A DNA stretch of 64,000 nt from Planotetraspora phitsanulokensis. GTDB lineage: Bacteria > Actinomycetota > Actinomycetes > Streptosporangiales > Streptosporangiaceae. The stretch spans positions 32,223 to 96,222 of the forward strand of contig NZ_BOOP01000043.1 in assembly GCF_016863295.1 (NCBI RefSeq). Direction: 5' to 3'. The notes below the pieces were generated by a model. It was not told where the DNA came from. It did not search any database and saw nothing but the letters and a program-made list of their open reading frames with translations. A program made the translations under genes and the position numbers. This document shows positions 16,877-25,871 of this stretch, piece by piece. Each line of letters opens with the position of its first letter. The stretch's first letter is position 1.

Positions 16877-19390
16877 ATGACCGAACAGCGACGGCTCCAC
16901 GCCTCCATGCCCGAGAAGCCCACTCTCGACGGCCTGGAGTCGGTATGGGTAGCCCGCTGGGAGGCCGAGGGGACCTACCGCTTCGACCGGTCGAAGCCGC
17001 GCGAGCAGGTCTACTCGATCGACACCCCGCCGCCGACCGTGTCCGGCTCGCTGCATGTGGGGCACGTGTTCTCCTTCACCCATGCCGACCTCATGGCGCG
17101 TTATCAGCGGATGAACGGCAAGTCGGTCTTCTATCCGATCGGGTGGGACGACAACGGCCTGCCCACCGAGCGGCGCGTGCAGAACGTCTACGGCGTGCGC
17201 TGCGACCCGTCACTGCCCTACGACCCGGACTTCGTGCCGCCGGACAAGCCGGGCAAGCGGGACGTGCTGATCTCGCGGCGCAACTTCGTGGAGCTGTGCC
17301 ACAAGCTGACCGCGATCGACGAGAAGGCGTTCGAGGAGGTCTGGCGGCGGGTCGGCCTGTCGGTCGACTGGTCGCTGCTCTACACGACGATCAGCGACGA
17401 GGCGCAAGCCGTCTCGCAGCGGGCCTTCCTGCGGAACCTGGCCCGAGGCGAGGCCTACCTGGCCGAGGCTCCCACGTTGTGGGACGTGACGTTCCGTACG
17501 GCCGTCGCCCAGGCCGAGCTGGAGGACAGGGAATGGCCGGGCGCATTCCACCGGATCTCCTTTCACGGAGAGCGGGGGCCCGTCTGGATCGAGACGACGC
17601 GACCCGAGCTGATCCCCGCCTGTGTCGCGCTCGTCGCGCATCCCGACGACGAGCGCTACCAGCCGCTGTTCGGCACGAGTGTGCGCACCCCGCTGTTCGA
17701 CGTGGAGGTGCCGGTCCTCGCCCATCGCCTCGCCGAGCGGGACAAAGGCTCCGGGATCGCGATGATCTGCACGTTCGGCGACGTCACCGACGTCACCTGG
17801 TGGCGGGAGCTCGGGCTGCCGACCCGCCCGGTCATCGGCTGGGACGGCAGGCTGCTCGCGGACGCGCCCGCGGGTGTGCCGGCCGAGCCGTACAAGGAGT
17901 TGGCGGGCAAGACCGTGCACGGCGCGCGGGAGCGGATCGTGGAACTGCTGCGCGGATCCGGCGACCTCGACGGCGAGCCGCGGCCGGTGTCACGCGCGGT
18001 CAAGTTCTACGAGCGCGGCGACAAGCCGCTGGAGATCGTGACCACCCGGCAGTGGTACATCCGCAACGGCGGGCGCGACGCGGGCCTGCGGGAGCGGATG
18101 CTGGACCGGGGACGCCGACTCTCCTGGCATCCGGCGCACATGCGCGTGCGCTACGAGAATTGGGTCGAGGGGCTCGCAGGAGACTGGCTCATCTCCCGGC
18201 AGCGGTTCTTCGGCGTGCCGTTCCCGGTGTGGTACCGGCTCGACGCCGCCGGTGAGCCGGTGCACGACGAGCCGATCACGCCCCCGGAGGACGCGCTGCC
18301 GGTGGATCCCAGCTCCGACGTGCCGCCCGGACACACCGAGGACCAGCGCGGCGTGCCCGGTGGTTTCATGGCGGACCCCGACGTGATGGACACCTGGGCC
18401 ACCTCGTCGCTGACCCCGCAGATCGCGGGCCGCTGGGAGACCGACGACGACCTCTTCCGGCGGGTCTTCCCCGCCGACCTGCGGCCGCAGTCGCACGAGA
18501 TCATCCGGACGTGGCTGTTCGCGACGGTGGTCAGGTCGGACCTGGAGTTCGGCTGCCCGCCGTGGAGCGACGTGGCGATCTCCGGATGGATCCTCGACCC
18601 CGACCGCAAGAAGATGTCGAAGTCCAAGGGCAACGTCGTCACCCCGATGGACCTCCTGCAGCAGCACGGTTCGGACGCGGTGCGCTACTGGGCGGCCAAC
18701 GGCCGGTACGGCGTGGACACGGCCTTCGACGCCGGGCAGCTCAAAATCGGCCGGCGGCTGGCGATCAAGATCCTTAACGCGTCGAGGTTCGTCCTCGGGC
18801 TGGGCTCGGGCGACGGGGAGGTCACCGAGCCGGTCGACCTGTCCATGCTGGCCCAGCTGGCCGACGTCGTGCGCGAGGCGACGGACGCCTTCGAGGCCTA
18901 CGACCACACCCGGGCGATCGAGGTGGTCGAGCGCTTCTTCTGGATGTTCTGCGACGACTACCTGGAACTGGTGAAGGGGCGTGCGTACGGCGGAGCCGAC
19001 GCCCCGGCGGCGTCCGCCCGTGCGGCCCTGCGGCGGGCGCTCGACACGTTGTTGCGGCTGTTCGCCCCGTTCATGCCGTTCGTCACCGAGGAAGTGTGGT
19101 CGTGGTGGCGTGAGGGCTCGATCCACCTCGCGCCCTGGCCGACGCCGGACCGCGGCGCGGGCGACCCCGCCGTGTTGTCGGCAGTGGGAGAGGTGCTCAG
19201 GCACGTGCGCAAGGCGAAGTCCGAGGCCAAGCTGTCGATGCGGGCGCAGGTCGCGGCCGTGACCGTCGGCGGGCGCGGGGCGGACCTCGTCCGGCTGGGC
19301 GAGCACGACGTGCGGGCCGCCGGCGCCGTCGGGGATCTCGTCCTGGCCGAGACCGGGGGAGACCTCGCGGTCGAGGTCGTCCTGGGCTGA
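16877..19390 (+). CDS. valS: Valine--tRNA ligase, compact archaeal-like type
   Basis: 837 residues. Class I synthetase: the HIGH motif appears as HVGH at 60-63 within PPPTVSGSLHVGHVFSF, the CP1 editing domain covers roughly 200-330, the WWRELGLPTRP region follows, and KMSKSKGN gives the second signature. The anticodon-binding helical domain is present (FFWMFCDDYLELVKGRAYG), and the end LRHVRKAKSEAKLSMRAQV lacks the long coiled-coil arm usual in bacterial ValRS. It charges tRNA-Val. The sequence type (HADLMARYQRMNGKSVFYPIGWDDNGLPTERR) resembles the archaeal-like ValRS found in many actinomycetes; whether a second valS exists cannot be seen here. No SD precedes the ATG. Confidence 0.93.
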   Translation: MTEQRRLHASMPEKPTLDGLESVWVARWEAEGTYRFDRSKPREQVYSIDTPPPTVSGSLHVGHVFSFTHADLMARYQRMNGKSVFYPIGWDDNGLPTERRVQNVYGVRCDPSLPYDPDFVPPDKPGKRDVLISRRNFVELCHKLTAIDEKAFEEVWRRVGLSVDWSLLYTTISDEAQAVSQRAFLRNLARGEAYLAEAPTLWDVTFRTAVAQAELEDREWPGAFHRISFHGERGPVWIETTRPELIPACVALVAHPDDERYQPLFGTSVRTPLFDVEVPVLAHRLAERDKGSGIAMICTFGDVTDVTWWRELGLPTRPVIGWDGRLLADAPAGVPAEPYKELAGKTVHGARERIVELLRGSGDLDGEPRPVSRAVKFYERGDKPLEIVTTRQWYIRNGGRDAGLRERMLDRGRRLSWHPAHMRVRYENWVEGLAGDWLISRQRFFGVPFPVWYRLDAAGEPVHDEPITPPEDALPVDPSSDVPPGHTEDQRGVPGGFMADPDVMDTWATSSLTPQIAGRWETDDDLFRRVFPADLRPQSHEIIRTWLFATVVRSDLEFGCPPWSDVAISGWILDPDRKKMSKSKGNVVTPMDLLQQHGSDAVRYWAANGRYGVDTAFDAGQLKIGRRLAIKILNASRFVLGLGSGDGEVTEPVDLSMLAQLADVVREATDAFEAYDHTRAIEVVERFFWMFCDDYLELVKGRAYGGADAPAASARAALRRALDTLLRLFAPFMPFVTEEVWSWWREGSIHLAPWPTPDRGAGDPAVLSAVGEVLRHVRKAKSEAKLSMRAQVAAVTVGGRGADLVRLGEHDVRAAGAVGDLVLAETGGDLAVEVVLG

Positions 19391-19394
19391 ACGT

Positions 19395-19430
19395 GCGTGA
19401 AGGGCCGCCGGTCCCGGCGGCCCTTCACGC
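19395..19430 (+). terminator. valS terminator hairpin
   Basis: Two 17-nt perfectly complementary arms (GCGTGAAGGGCCGCCGG and its complement) with a 2-nt spacer begin five bases after the valS stop. Confidence 0.85.
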
Positions 19431-19486
19431 GGTCGGACCCTGCTCAAGCTTGCGCCGGATCTCGCCCGGATTCCGTTCGGACGACT

Positions 19487-19514
19487 GAGGGGCCCGGCTC
19501 AGGCCGGGCCCCTC
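19487..19514 (-). terminator. Terminator hairpin of the MFS gene
   Basis: GAGGGGCCCGGC (19487-19498) and GCCGGGCCCCTC (19503-19514) pair around TCAG, 33 bases past the MFS stop on the minus strand. Confidence 0.8.
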
Positions 19515-19546
19515 ACTCGACTTTCCTTACCGCCGGCGGCGCCCGG

Positions 19547-21070
19547 TCAGTGCGAGAGCACCGGGACCGTCGCCTGGTCCTGCTCGTCCGAGGACGAGAC
19601 CACGGTGGAGCCCTGGCGCCCGGTGTTGATGAAGGTGACCGCGATGATCGCCGACACCAGCAGGATGCCGACCGCCCACCAGATCGCGGTGGCGTAGCCG
19701 TGCACCGCGGCCTCGTTGGCGAAGCCGACCTTGCCGAGGGTGGCCGCCTGGGCGCCATGCGAGGCGACCCAGCTGGTCACGGCGCTCGCTGCGATCGTGT
19801 TGAGCAGAGCGGTGCCGATGGCGCCGCCGACCTGCTGCGAGGTGTTGACCATCGCGGAGGCGACGCCCGCGTCGCGCGGCTGGACGCCGTACGTCGCGAG
19901 GCTCATCGCCGGCATGAACGCCGTGCCCATGCCGAGGCCGAGCAGGATCTGCGCGGGCAGGACCAGGCCTGCGTAAGAGCTGTCGGTCTGCATCTGGGTC
20001 AGGATCAGCATGCCGATCGCGGCGGTCAGGAAGCCCGGCGCCATCAGCAGCCGCGGCGGCACCCGGGTCATGAGGCGCGCGCCGATCTGCGTCGAGCCGA
20101 TGATCATTCCGGCGATCATCGGAAGGAAGGCGAAGCCCGTCTGCACCGGCGAGTATCCCTTGATGACCTGCAGGTAGTAGGTCAGGAAGAGGAACAGGCC
20201 GAACATCGCGATGATGGCCAGGCCAAGCGACAGGTACACGCCGCCGCGGTTGCGGTCGGTCACCACACGCAGGGGCAGGAGCGGAGACCGCACCCTGCTC
20301 TCGAGCAGCGCGAACGCGCCGAGCAGCACGACCGCACCGACGAACAGGCCGATGGTCGCGCCCGAGGTCCAGCCGTCGGTCTCGGCGCGGGTGAAGCCGT
20401 AGACCAGGGAGACGAGGCCGAGGGTCGCCAGGACGACGCCGGGGATGTCGAGGCCGTTGCCGTTGCGGCTGCCGGCCGGCTCGCGGATGACGAGGAACGC
20501 GCCGGTCGCGGCGATGACGGCGAAGGGGATGTTGACGAAGAACGTCCAGCGCCAGTCGAGGTACTCGGTGAGGAAGCCGCCGAGGATCAGGCCGAGGGCG
20601 CCGCCGCCGCCGGCGATGGCGCCGTAGATCCCGAACGCCTTCGCGCGCTCCCTGACCTCGGTGAACGTCACCGCGAGCAGCGAAAGCGCGGCCGGTGCGA
20701 GCAGCGCGCCGAACGCACCTTGCAGCGCGCGGGCGCCGAGCAGCATCGCCTCGTTGGCGGCGGCGCCCCCGATGGCCGACGCCGTGGCGAAACCGATCAG
20801 GCCGGTGGTGAAGGCGCGCTTGCGCCCCCACAGGTCGGCGATGCGGCCGCCGAAGAGCAGCAGCCCGCCGAACGCCAGCGCGTAGGCCGTGATGACCCAC
20901 TGGCGGTTGGTGTCGGAGATTCCGAGGTCGGCCTGGGCGGAGGGCAACGCGATGTTCACGATGGTTCCGTCGAGCACGACCATCAACTGGGCGATGGCGA
21001 TGAACGCAAGGGCTTTCCAGCGCCGCGGGTCCGGCTGGACCTGGGCCGTTTCAGGCATGGAGAAACTCAC
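19547..21070 (-). CDS. MFS drug exporter, DHA2 (EmrB/QacA) family
   Basis: 507 residues, about 14 membrane segments. N-terminal signature AIAQLMVVLDGTIVNIALPS and the motif-A loop GGRIADLWGRKRAF; motif C-like GGALGLILGGFLTEY in segment 5. It likely exports cationic or hydrophobic toxicants; the substrate is unknown. It lies 74 bp downstream of a TetR gene on the same strand and probably shares its transcript. The start is GTG 21070 or ATG 21058; neither has a strong ribosome site. It is only distantly similar to the MFS at 3560. Confidence 0.92.
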   Translation of the reverse strand: MSFSMPETAQVQPDPRRWKALAFIAIAQLMVVLDGTIVNIALPSAQADLGISDTNRQWVITAYALAFGGLLLFGGRIADLWGRKRAFTTGLIGFATASAIGGAAANEAMLLGARALQGAFGALLAPAALSLLAVTFTEVRERAKAFGIYGAIAGGGGALGLILGGFLTEYLDWRWTFFVNIPFAVIAATGAFLVIREPAGSRNGNGLDIPGVVLATLGLVSLVYGFTRAETDGWTSGATIGLFVGAVVLLGAFALLESRVRSPLLPLRVVTDRNRGGVYLSLGLAIIAMFGLFLFLTYYLQVIKGYSPVQTGFAFLPMIAGMIIGSTQIGARLMTRVPPRLLMAPGFLTAAIGMLILTQMQTDSSYAGLVLPAQILLGLGMGTAFMPAMSLATYGVQPRDAGVASAMVNTSQQVGGAIGTALLNTIAASAVTSWVASHGAQAATLGKVGFANEAAVHGYATAIWWAVGILLVSAIIAVTFINTGRQGSTVVSSSDEQDQATVPVLSH

Positions 21071-21144
21071 TAACGATGTAGGAAAAGCGAAATTGCAGGT
21101 GAACGGCGGGTGAGGGAAAAAGGGCTGTGGGGTGGTCGGCGTGG

Positions 21145-21783
21145 TCAGTTCTGGCCGCGAAGGTCCTCGAATGTCGCGGCCGCGCCGGGCAGGGGGGTGC
21201 GCGCCGGAGCGCGGAGCCCGTCGAGGAAAAGCTCGAGATGACGATCGATGAACCGGCCGAGCTTCAGGCAGCCGGTGCCGGGCAGCGGGCGGGTGAGCTG
21301 CGGCAGCGCGATCAGCACGTCTCCGGGGCCGACGTCGGGGCGGAGTGAGCCCGCGTCGCGGGCCCGGTCCATGATGCCCTGCACGGCCCGTTCGAGACGT
21401 TCACGCTTGTCCGCGAGCTCGTCCGCCATCGGCCGGCAGCCGTCCGACAGGATGGGGCACAGGGCTCCGATCCGCTCGTCTGCGGCGCCGTGGACGAAGC
21501 GCCGCAGCGCCTCGAACGCGTCCCCCTCGCTGGTCAGCGAGGACTCCGCGAGCTCCACTATCCGGTTCATGACCTCCAGGGTCACCTGGCGGATCAGCTC
21601 CGACCGGTCGGCGAAGTGCCGGTAGATGGTGGCGTTCCCCACTCCGGCCCGTCGCGCGATCTCGTCGAGGGTCACCTCGGCGCCGTACTCCACGAACGCC
21701 TCGCGCGCGGCGGCCACGATCCGCTCCCGGTTGCGTGACGCGTCCGCCCGCATCCTCGGACCGCCGCTCCGGTCGGCGGTCAT
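21145..21783 (-). CDS. TetR-family repressor, SBP-type C-terminus
   Basis: 212 residues from ATG 21783 behind GGTGAG (GTG 21798 is possible). HTH: RERIVAAAREAFVEYG, then VTLDEIARRAGVGNATIYRHFADR. The C-terminal helical domain with FVHGAADERIGALCPILSDG and RPLPGTGC resembles the set of TetR regulators annotated with SBP-type domains. It precedes the DHA2 exporter on the same strand and diverges from the RibD-like gene. Twin GGGGA/TCCCC palindromes in the gap are its likely operator, controlling both directions. Confidence 0.9.
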   Translation of the reverse strand: MTADRSGGPRMRADASRNRERIVAAAREAFVEYGAEVTLDEIARRAGVGNATIYRHFADRSELIRQVTLEVMNRIVELAESSLTSEGDAFEALRRFVHGAADERIGALCPILSDGCRPMADELADKRERLERAVQGIMDRARDAGSLRPDVGPGDVLIALPQLTRPLPGTGCLKLGRFIDRHLELFLDGLRAPARTPLPGAAATFEDLRGQN

Positions 21784-21851
21784 GCTCACCGCGCCCACGG
21801 TGCCCTCCAGTCGTCTGCCGTAAGAACTTTCGTTACTTGCCGTACATAAGT

Positions 21852-21904
21852 GGGGAACTTCTCCCCGTTTCTGTGACGTACGTGCAAACAGGGGAACTGT
21901 CCCC
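21852..21904. promoter_or_regulatory. Twin palindromes in the TetR / RibD-like promoter gap
   Basis: GGGGA-ACTTC-TCCCC at 21852-21866 and GGGGA-ACTG-TCCCC at 21891-21904 share GGGGAACT and have centres about 39 bp apart. The gap around them is AT-richer than neighbours and separates divergent genes, fitting a TetR operator pair. Confidence 0.65.
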
Positions 21905-22022
21905 GGTTATTTCGCGAGCCGACTATGAGCTGTGTCACAGAGCACCGAATATAAAAACTGTCTTGACGAATCAAGTTGTCGGTGGGAGGGTGATGACACA
22001 CCACGAGAGACGGGAAACGGAA

Positions 22023-22571
22023 ATGCGCAAGATCATCGCGGGGTTCTTCATTTCGCTGGACGGCGTCGTCGAGGCGCCGGACCAGTGGCACTTCCCCTAC
22101 TTCGACGACGAGATGGGCGCGGCCGTCGGCGCCCAGATGGAGGAGTCGGACGCGCTCCTCATGGGGCGGGTCATGTACCAGGAGTGGGCCGCCTACTGGC
22201 CCGGCAAGACCGCCGAGGACGACCCGTTCGCCGGTTACATCAACAACATCAGCAAGTACGTCATCTCGTCGACGCTCGACTCCGCCGACTGGGAGAACAC
22301 CACTCTGCTCCGCGGCGACCTGGTCGAGCAGATCACCGAGCTGAAGAACCGGCCGGGCAAGCACATCAGCATGAGCGGCAGCACCACGCTCGTCCGCTCG
22401 CTGTTGCGGCACGGGCTGCTCGACGAACTGCGTCTTCTGGTCCACCCGATCGCCGTCGGCCAGGGGCAGCGGCTGTTCGAGGATGGTCAGCGGGTCCCGC
22501 TGAAGCTCACCTCCTCGACGACCTTCAAGACCGGCGTGCTCTCCCTGATCTACGAGCCCGCCGAGAAGTGA
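22023..22571 (+). CDS. Dihydrofolate reductase-like (RibD C-terminal) reductase
   Basis: 182 residues. The family opening MRKIIAGFFISLDGVVEAPDQ, the NADPH-binding motifs LLMGRVMYQEW and KHISMSGSTTLVRSLL, and HPIAVGQGQRLFEDG all match the DHFR-like RibD C-terminal domain. Stand-alone members reduce unknown substrates with NADPH and are often next to regulators. ATG 22023 is chosen by family alignment; ATG 21993, close behind GGGAGGG, would add ten residues. It diverges from the TetR gene and may belong to its regulon. Confidence 0.87.
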   Translation: MRKIIAGFFISLDGVVEAPDQWHFPYFDDEMGAAVGAQMEESDALLMGRVMYQEWAAYWPGKTAEDDPFAGYINNISKYVISSTLDSADWENTTLLRGDLVEQITELKNRPGKHISMSGSTTLVRSLLRHGLLDELRLLVHPIAVGQGQRLFEDGQRVPLKLTSSTTFKTGVLSLIYEPAEK

Positions 22572-22728
22572 CCGGCGTAGCCGGCCGGACCATCCCCGAG
22601 CGGTCCTTCGTCCCGACGGACGGGTGGCCGCCGGTGAGGGGTGATCAGCCCTGCACTCGCGCGCTGAAGAAGGGCGAGGAGCCTGCGGTCGCCGAAGCCG
22701 TGGTGCCCTTCGGCCCTTCTCCGGTTCA

Positions 22729-23664
22729 CTACTCGAACGGGTCCCACACCGTGGCGTAGCGCAGAAGCGACCGCGCGAGGTCCTCGTGCCTGGCGATCCA
22801 CATGTCGTCGAAGACGAACCACTGCTGGTGGCCGAAGAAGCCGCTCAGATGGATCGACATCTGCGCCAGGTGCTCGTCGCTTCGCAGGAGTGTGCGGCCC
22901 GGATCCCGGCCGGAGAACGCACCGGGGTCCGCCAGCTGCGCCAGCGCGAAGCGGTGCGCCTCGCCGTGCTCGCCGTACAGCTCGGCCGGCCTCTCGTCGA
23001 AGTCGGGCAACAGGTTGCGCCGTTCGAGCGCGGAGCCGAGGTCGTCGTCCTCAGGGGCGACCAGAGCCCGCAGTTCGAGCAGCTCGACTGGCCAGGTCTT
23101 CAGGTCGTCGGCCGTGGAGCGAAGGTGGGCCGCCAGATCCGGCAGGCGGACGCCGGGGAAGGTGAAGGGCGGCTGCTGACAGATGCTGTCGCCGTCGTGG
23201 AAGGTCAGCAGAACCGCATGCGTGGCGCCGTCACCTTCCACCTCGGCGGCGTCGGAGGGCAGCGGCCAGTCGTGGAGCAGGTACGCCACCTCGCCGGTGA
23301 GGGTGTCGTCGAAGAAGAAGTACGGCAGCATGACCTCGTCGTCGTCGGTGAGCACCCGCACGCTGTGCGCGTCGACCCGCAGCTCGCCCTCGAAGTAGAG
23401 GTGCTCCTGGAGAAGGCCGCGCAACTCCTGCCAGGACTCCGGCGCCGCCAGCCCCTGCTCGCGGGCCCGGTCGAAGATCGTGTGCAGGCCGTACACGTCG
23501 CCGCCGAGCTCCGCCTCAAGCCAGGCGTCCACGTCCCCGGTCTGGTCGGCCACCACCTCGGCCCACCCCCGGCGGAACCAGCCGAGCACAGTGGCGTCGG
23601 GCAGCCGGCGGACCCTCTTGCTGAGCGGGCCCTCGTAGTGCGTGCGGTAGACGAAGAAGATCAT
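22729..23664 (-). CDS. Hypothetical protein, 311 aa, unknown function
   Basis: A soluble acidic protein with even Trp and Phe content and no signal peptide or membrane segment. The N-terminus MIFFVYRTHYEGPLSKRV reads as a strand-turn-helix. Recurrent acidic patches include VLTDDDEVMLPYFFFDD and VAPEDDDLG. Near the C-terminus GFFGHQQWFVFDDMWIARHEDLARSLLRYA is Trp-rich. I do not recognise a family and no catalytic motif stands out. It lies 44 bp downstream of the broken remnant at 23709 on the same strand. Codon use is normal for the window, so it is probably a real gene. Confidence 0.7.
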   Translation of the reverse strand: MIFFVYRTHYEGPLSKRVRRLPDATVLGWFRRGWAEVVADQTGDVDAWLEAELGGDVYGLHTIFDRAREQGLAAPESWQELRGLLQEHLYFEGELRVDAHSVRVLTDDDEVMLPYFFFDDTLTGEVAYLLHDWPLPSDAAEVEGDGATHAVLLTFHDGDSICQQPPFTFPGVRLPDLAAHLRSTADDLKTWPVELLELRALVAPEDDDLGSALERRNLLPDFDERPAELYGEHGEAHRFALAQLADPGAFSGRDPGRTLLRSDEHLAQMSIHLSGFFGHQQWFVFDDMWIARHEDLARSLLRYATVWDPFE

Positions 23665-23708
23665 GCGCAGAACCTGCCAGACGCCTCCGACAAAACGCCG
23701 GCCGCGGA

Positions 23709-23972
23709 TCAGTGCGGAAACGCCCTGGGTGGACGGCGCGTGAGCCCCTCGCGGAACTCATCGATGATCGTGCTGATCTGCCGCATCAGCACGGTGTTCT
23801 CCAAGCGGTCCAGATAGAGGGAACGTCGCGCCAGGCCGTCGGCGTCCACCACGAAATAGGCGACCGCGTAACGCCGCAGCGATGGACCCGTTGACGATGC
23901 TCGGGTGTCGAGGCGCGTTGCGAGGCGGATGGGGCGATCTTCGCCGGACAGGTGGAACGTCAGATGCCACCC
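23709..23972 (-). pseudogene. Coding-like remnant without a start codon
   Basis: An open frame of 87 codons, bounded by TAG on its 5' side and TGA at 23709, with protein-like composition: [20 protein letters not shown], then RRYAVAYFVVDADGLARRS, then LYLDRLENTVLMRQISTI and a basic tail. There is no ATG, GTG or TTG in its first half; CTG 23963 is the only early candidate. It overlaps the end of the P-loop kinase gene in another frame. It looks like the C-terminal part of a gene whose 5' part is lost or frameshifted. Family not recognised. Confidence 0.45.
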
Positions 23973-24484
23973 CTATGTCGTGGCGGACGATGGGCCGCGA
24001 GGACCCTGGAGAGGTTCTCCGACAAGGATCTCGCGGAGTCCACCACGATGGTCTGCTCCGGCCAAGGCGTCCACTCGTCTCGCCGGCGCTGTACGGAGTC
24101 CCAGGTCGGCTCGGGTATGGCCAGGCCGCGATCACGTGCTTCCAGGCGTTCCCTGTGCAGCGCCGGGTCGGAGCACACGCACTCGACTACGCGGAGCCGT
24201 ACGCCGTTGCGGGCGGCGATCTCGCGCCAGGCGTCCCGCGCCTCCTCGACGTCGTTGACGGCGTCCGCCACCACCGACTGGCCGAGCGCGAGGTGGTCGC
24301 CGGTCAGCCGCTGGGCCACGCCGTACGCCGCCAGGCCTGTGGTGAATCCCCGGGGCAACCCGGCGGTCACCATGGTGGACTCGATCGGGTCGACGGAGAA
24401 GACCGCAGCCGGAAGCGCGCGGCCGAGGGCTTGCGCCAGTGTGCTCTTCCCGGTTCCCGGCAACCCGGACAGCAGGATCATCAT
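23960..24484 (-). CDS. P-loop kinase / AAA-type ATP-binding protein
   Basis: 174 residues. Walker A is GLPGTGKST at the extreme N-terminus ([20 protein letters not shown]). A Walker-B-like hydrophobic strand ending in Asp is [18 protein letters not shown], and a lid-like Arg-rich section [12 protein letters not shown] follows. This is the pattern of zeta-toxin/chloramphenicol-phosphotransferase/gluconokinase-like small kinases, which phosphorylate small molecules or nucleotides. The substrate is not evident. The C-terminus overlaps the remnant at 23709. Confidence 0.82.
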   Translation of the reverse strand: MMILLSGLPGTGKSTLAQALGRALPAAVFSVDPIESTMVTAGLPRGFTTGLAAYGVAQRLTGDHLALGQSVVADAVNDVEEARDAWREIAARNGVRLRVVECVCSDPALHRERLEARDRGLAIPEPTWDSVQRRRDEWTPWPEQTIVVDSARSLSENLSRVLAAHRPPRHRGGI

Positions 24485-24592
24485 CAGTACATCCTGCCCG
24501 AGAGGCGGGAGTTCCGGTTGCGCCGTCGATTCGGGCGGGGGCCGTTCGTGTAGACGATGGGAGCCCGGTGTCCGCGAGTATCAGATGAGGCA

Positions 24593-24612
24593 GGCTCTTC
24601 CCCATAAGAGCC
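24593..24612 (+). promoter_or_regulatory. Leader inverted repeat upstream of ECF sigma gene
   Basis: GGCTCTT and AAGAGCC pair perfectly around six bases, 36 bp before the sigma-factor start. It could be an operator or leader hairpin. Confidence 0.4.
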
Positions 24613-24647
24613 GGGCCGCGCAGGGAGAGGGAGGGCTGACGTCCGCC

Positions 24648-25871
24648 ATGGCACCCGTGTCCACCTCGGAGATCGACGGCGTGTTCCGCCAGGAGTACGG
24701 CCGGGCGGTGGCCGTGCTGGTGCGCGCCTTCGGCGACGTCGACATCGCCGAAGAGGCCGTTCAGGAGGCGTTCGCGACGGCGGTGTGGCGGTGGCCCTCG
24801 GACGGACGGCCTGCGAGCCCCGCGGGCTGGATCATCACCACCGCCCGCAACCGGGCGATCGACCGCCTGCGGCGCGAGGCGTCCAGGGAGGACCGGCACG
24901 CCCAGGCGGCCTTGTTGCACGCCCGGGACGCCCCGGACGAGGAGGGGCCCGTGCACGACGACCGGCTGCGCCTGATCTTCACCTGCTGCCATCCCGCGCT
25001 CGCCCCGGCCGCCCAGATCGCGCTGACGCTCCGGCTCCTTGGCGGACTGACCACCGCCGAGATCGCGGGTGCGTTCCTGGTGCCCGAACCGACCATGGCC
25101 CAGCGGCTGGTCCGGGCCAAGGGGAAGATCCGTGACGCGCGCATCCCGTACCGGGTGCCGAGGGAGGCCGACCTGCCCGAGCGGCTCCAGGCCGTGCTCG
25201 CCGTCCTCTACCTGATCTTCAACGAGGGTTACGCGGCCGGCTCAGGCGACCGCCTGGTCCGTGAGGACCTCTGTGCCGAGGCAGTGCGGCTGGGACGTCT
25301 CCTGGCCGAACTCATGCCCGACGAACCTGAGGTCATGGGGCTCGTCGCGCTGATGATCCTCGTCCAGTCACGCAGGAAGGCCCGCACCACCCCGGCCGGC
25401 GACCTGGTCCTGCTGGCCGACCAGGACCGGAGCCTGTGGGATCACGACCTCGCCGAGGAGGGACGGCAGTTCGTCCGGCGTTGCCTGCGCCGCGACAGGC
25501 CCGGGCCGTACCAGATCCAGGCGGCGATCAACGCCGTCCACAGCGACGCGGCCACCGCCGCCGCGACCGACTGGCGGCAGATCCTCCAGCTGTACGACCT
25601 GCTCCTGACGTTCACGCCGACCCCGGTCGTGGCACTCAACCGGGCGGTCGCCGTGGCCGAGGTCGACGGCCCGGGACCGGCGCTCGCCCTCGTCGACGAT
25701 CTCGACCTGGATGGATATCACCTTTTCCATGCCGTACGCGCAGATCTGCTCCGGCGCCTGGGCCGGGACGAGGAGGCCGTGCCGGCCTACGAGTCGGCGA
25801 TCGCCCGTGCGCGCAACGGGGCGGAGCGAGCCTTCCTGATCCGCCGCCGCGACGCGATCACCCGGACGTGA
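24648..25871 (+). CDS. ECF sigma factor, ECF42-like with long C-terminal extension
   Basis: 407 residues. Region 2 reads [38 protein letters not shown], then [17 protein letters not shown]. Region 4 is [31 protein letters not shown]. About 220 residues follow (LNEG-type: [47 protein letters not shown]), the DUF6596/TPR-like extension that defines group ECF42. These directly regulated sigma factors usually sit beside a DGPF/YCII-domain gene, which is absent here. ATG 24648 is chosen; GGGAGGG lies about 12 bp upstream. Confidence 0.92.
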   Translation: MAPVSTSEIDGVFRQEYGRAVAVLVRAFGDVDIAEEAVQEAFATAVWRWPSDGRPASPAGWIITTARNRAIDRLRREASREDRHAQAALLHARDAPDEEGPVHDDRLRLIFTCCHPALAPAAQIALTLRLLGGLTTAEIAGAFLVPEPTMAQRLVRAKGKIRDARIPYRVPREADLPERLQAVLAVLYLIFNEGYAAGSGDRLVREDLCAEAVRLGRLLAELMPDEPEVMGLVALMILVQSRRKARTTPAGDLVLLADQDRSLWDHDLAEEGRQFVRRCLRRDRPGPYQIQAAINAVHSDAATAAATDWRQILQLYDLLLTFTPTPVVALNRAVAVAEVDGPGPALALVDDLDLDGYHLFHAVRADLLRRLGRDEEAVPAYESAIARARNGAERAFLIRRRDAITRT

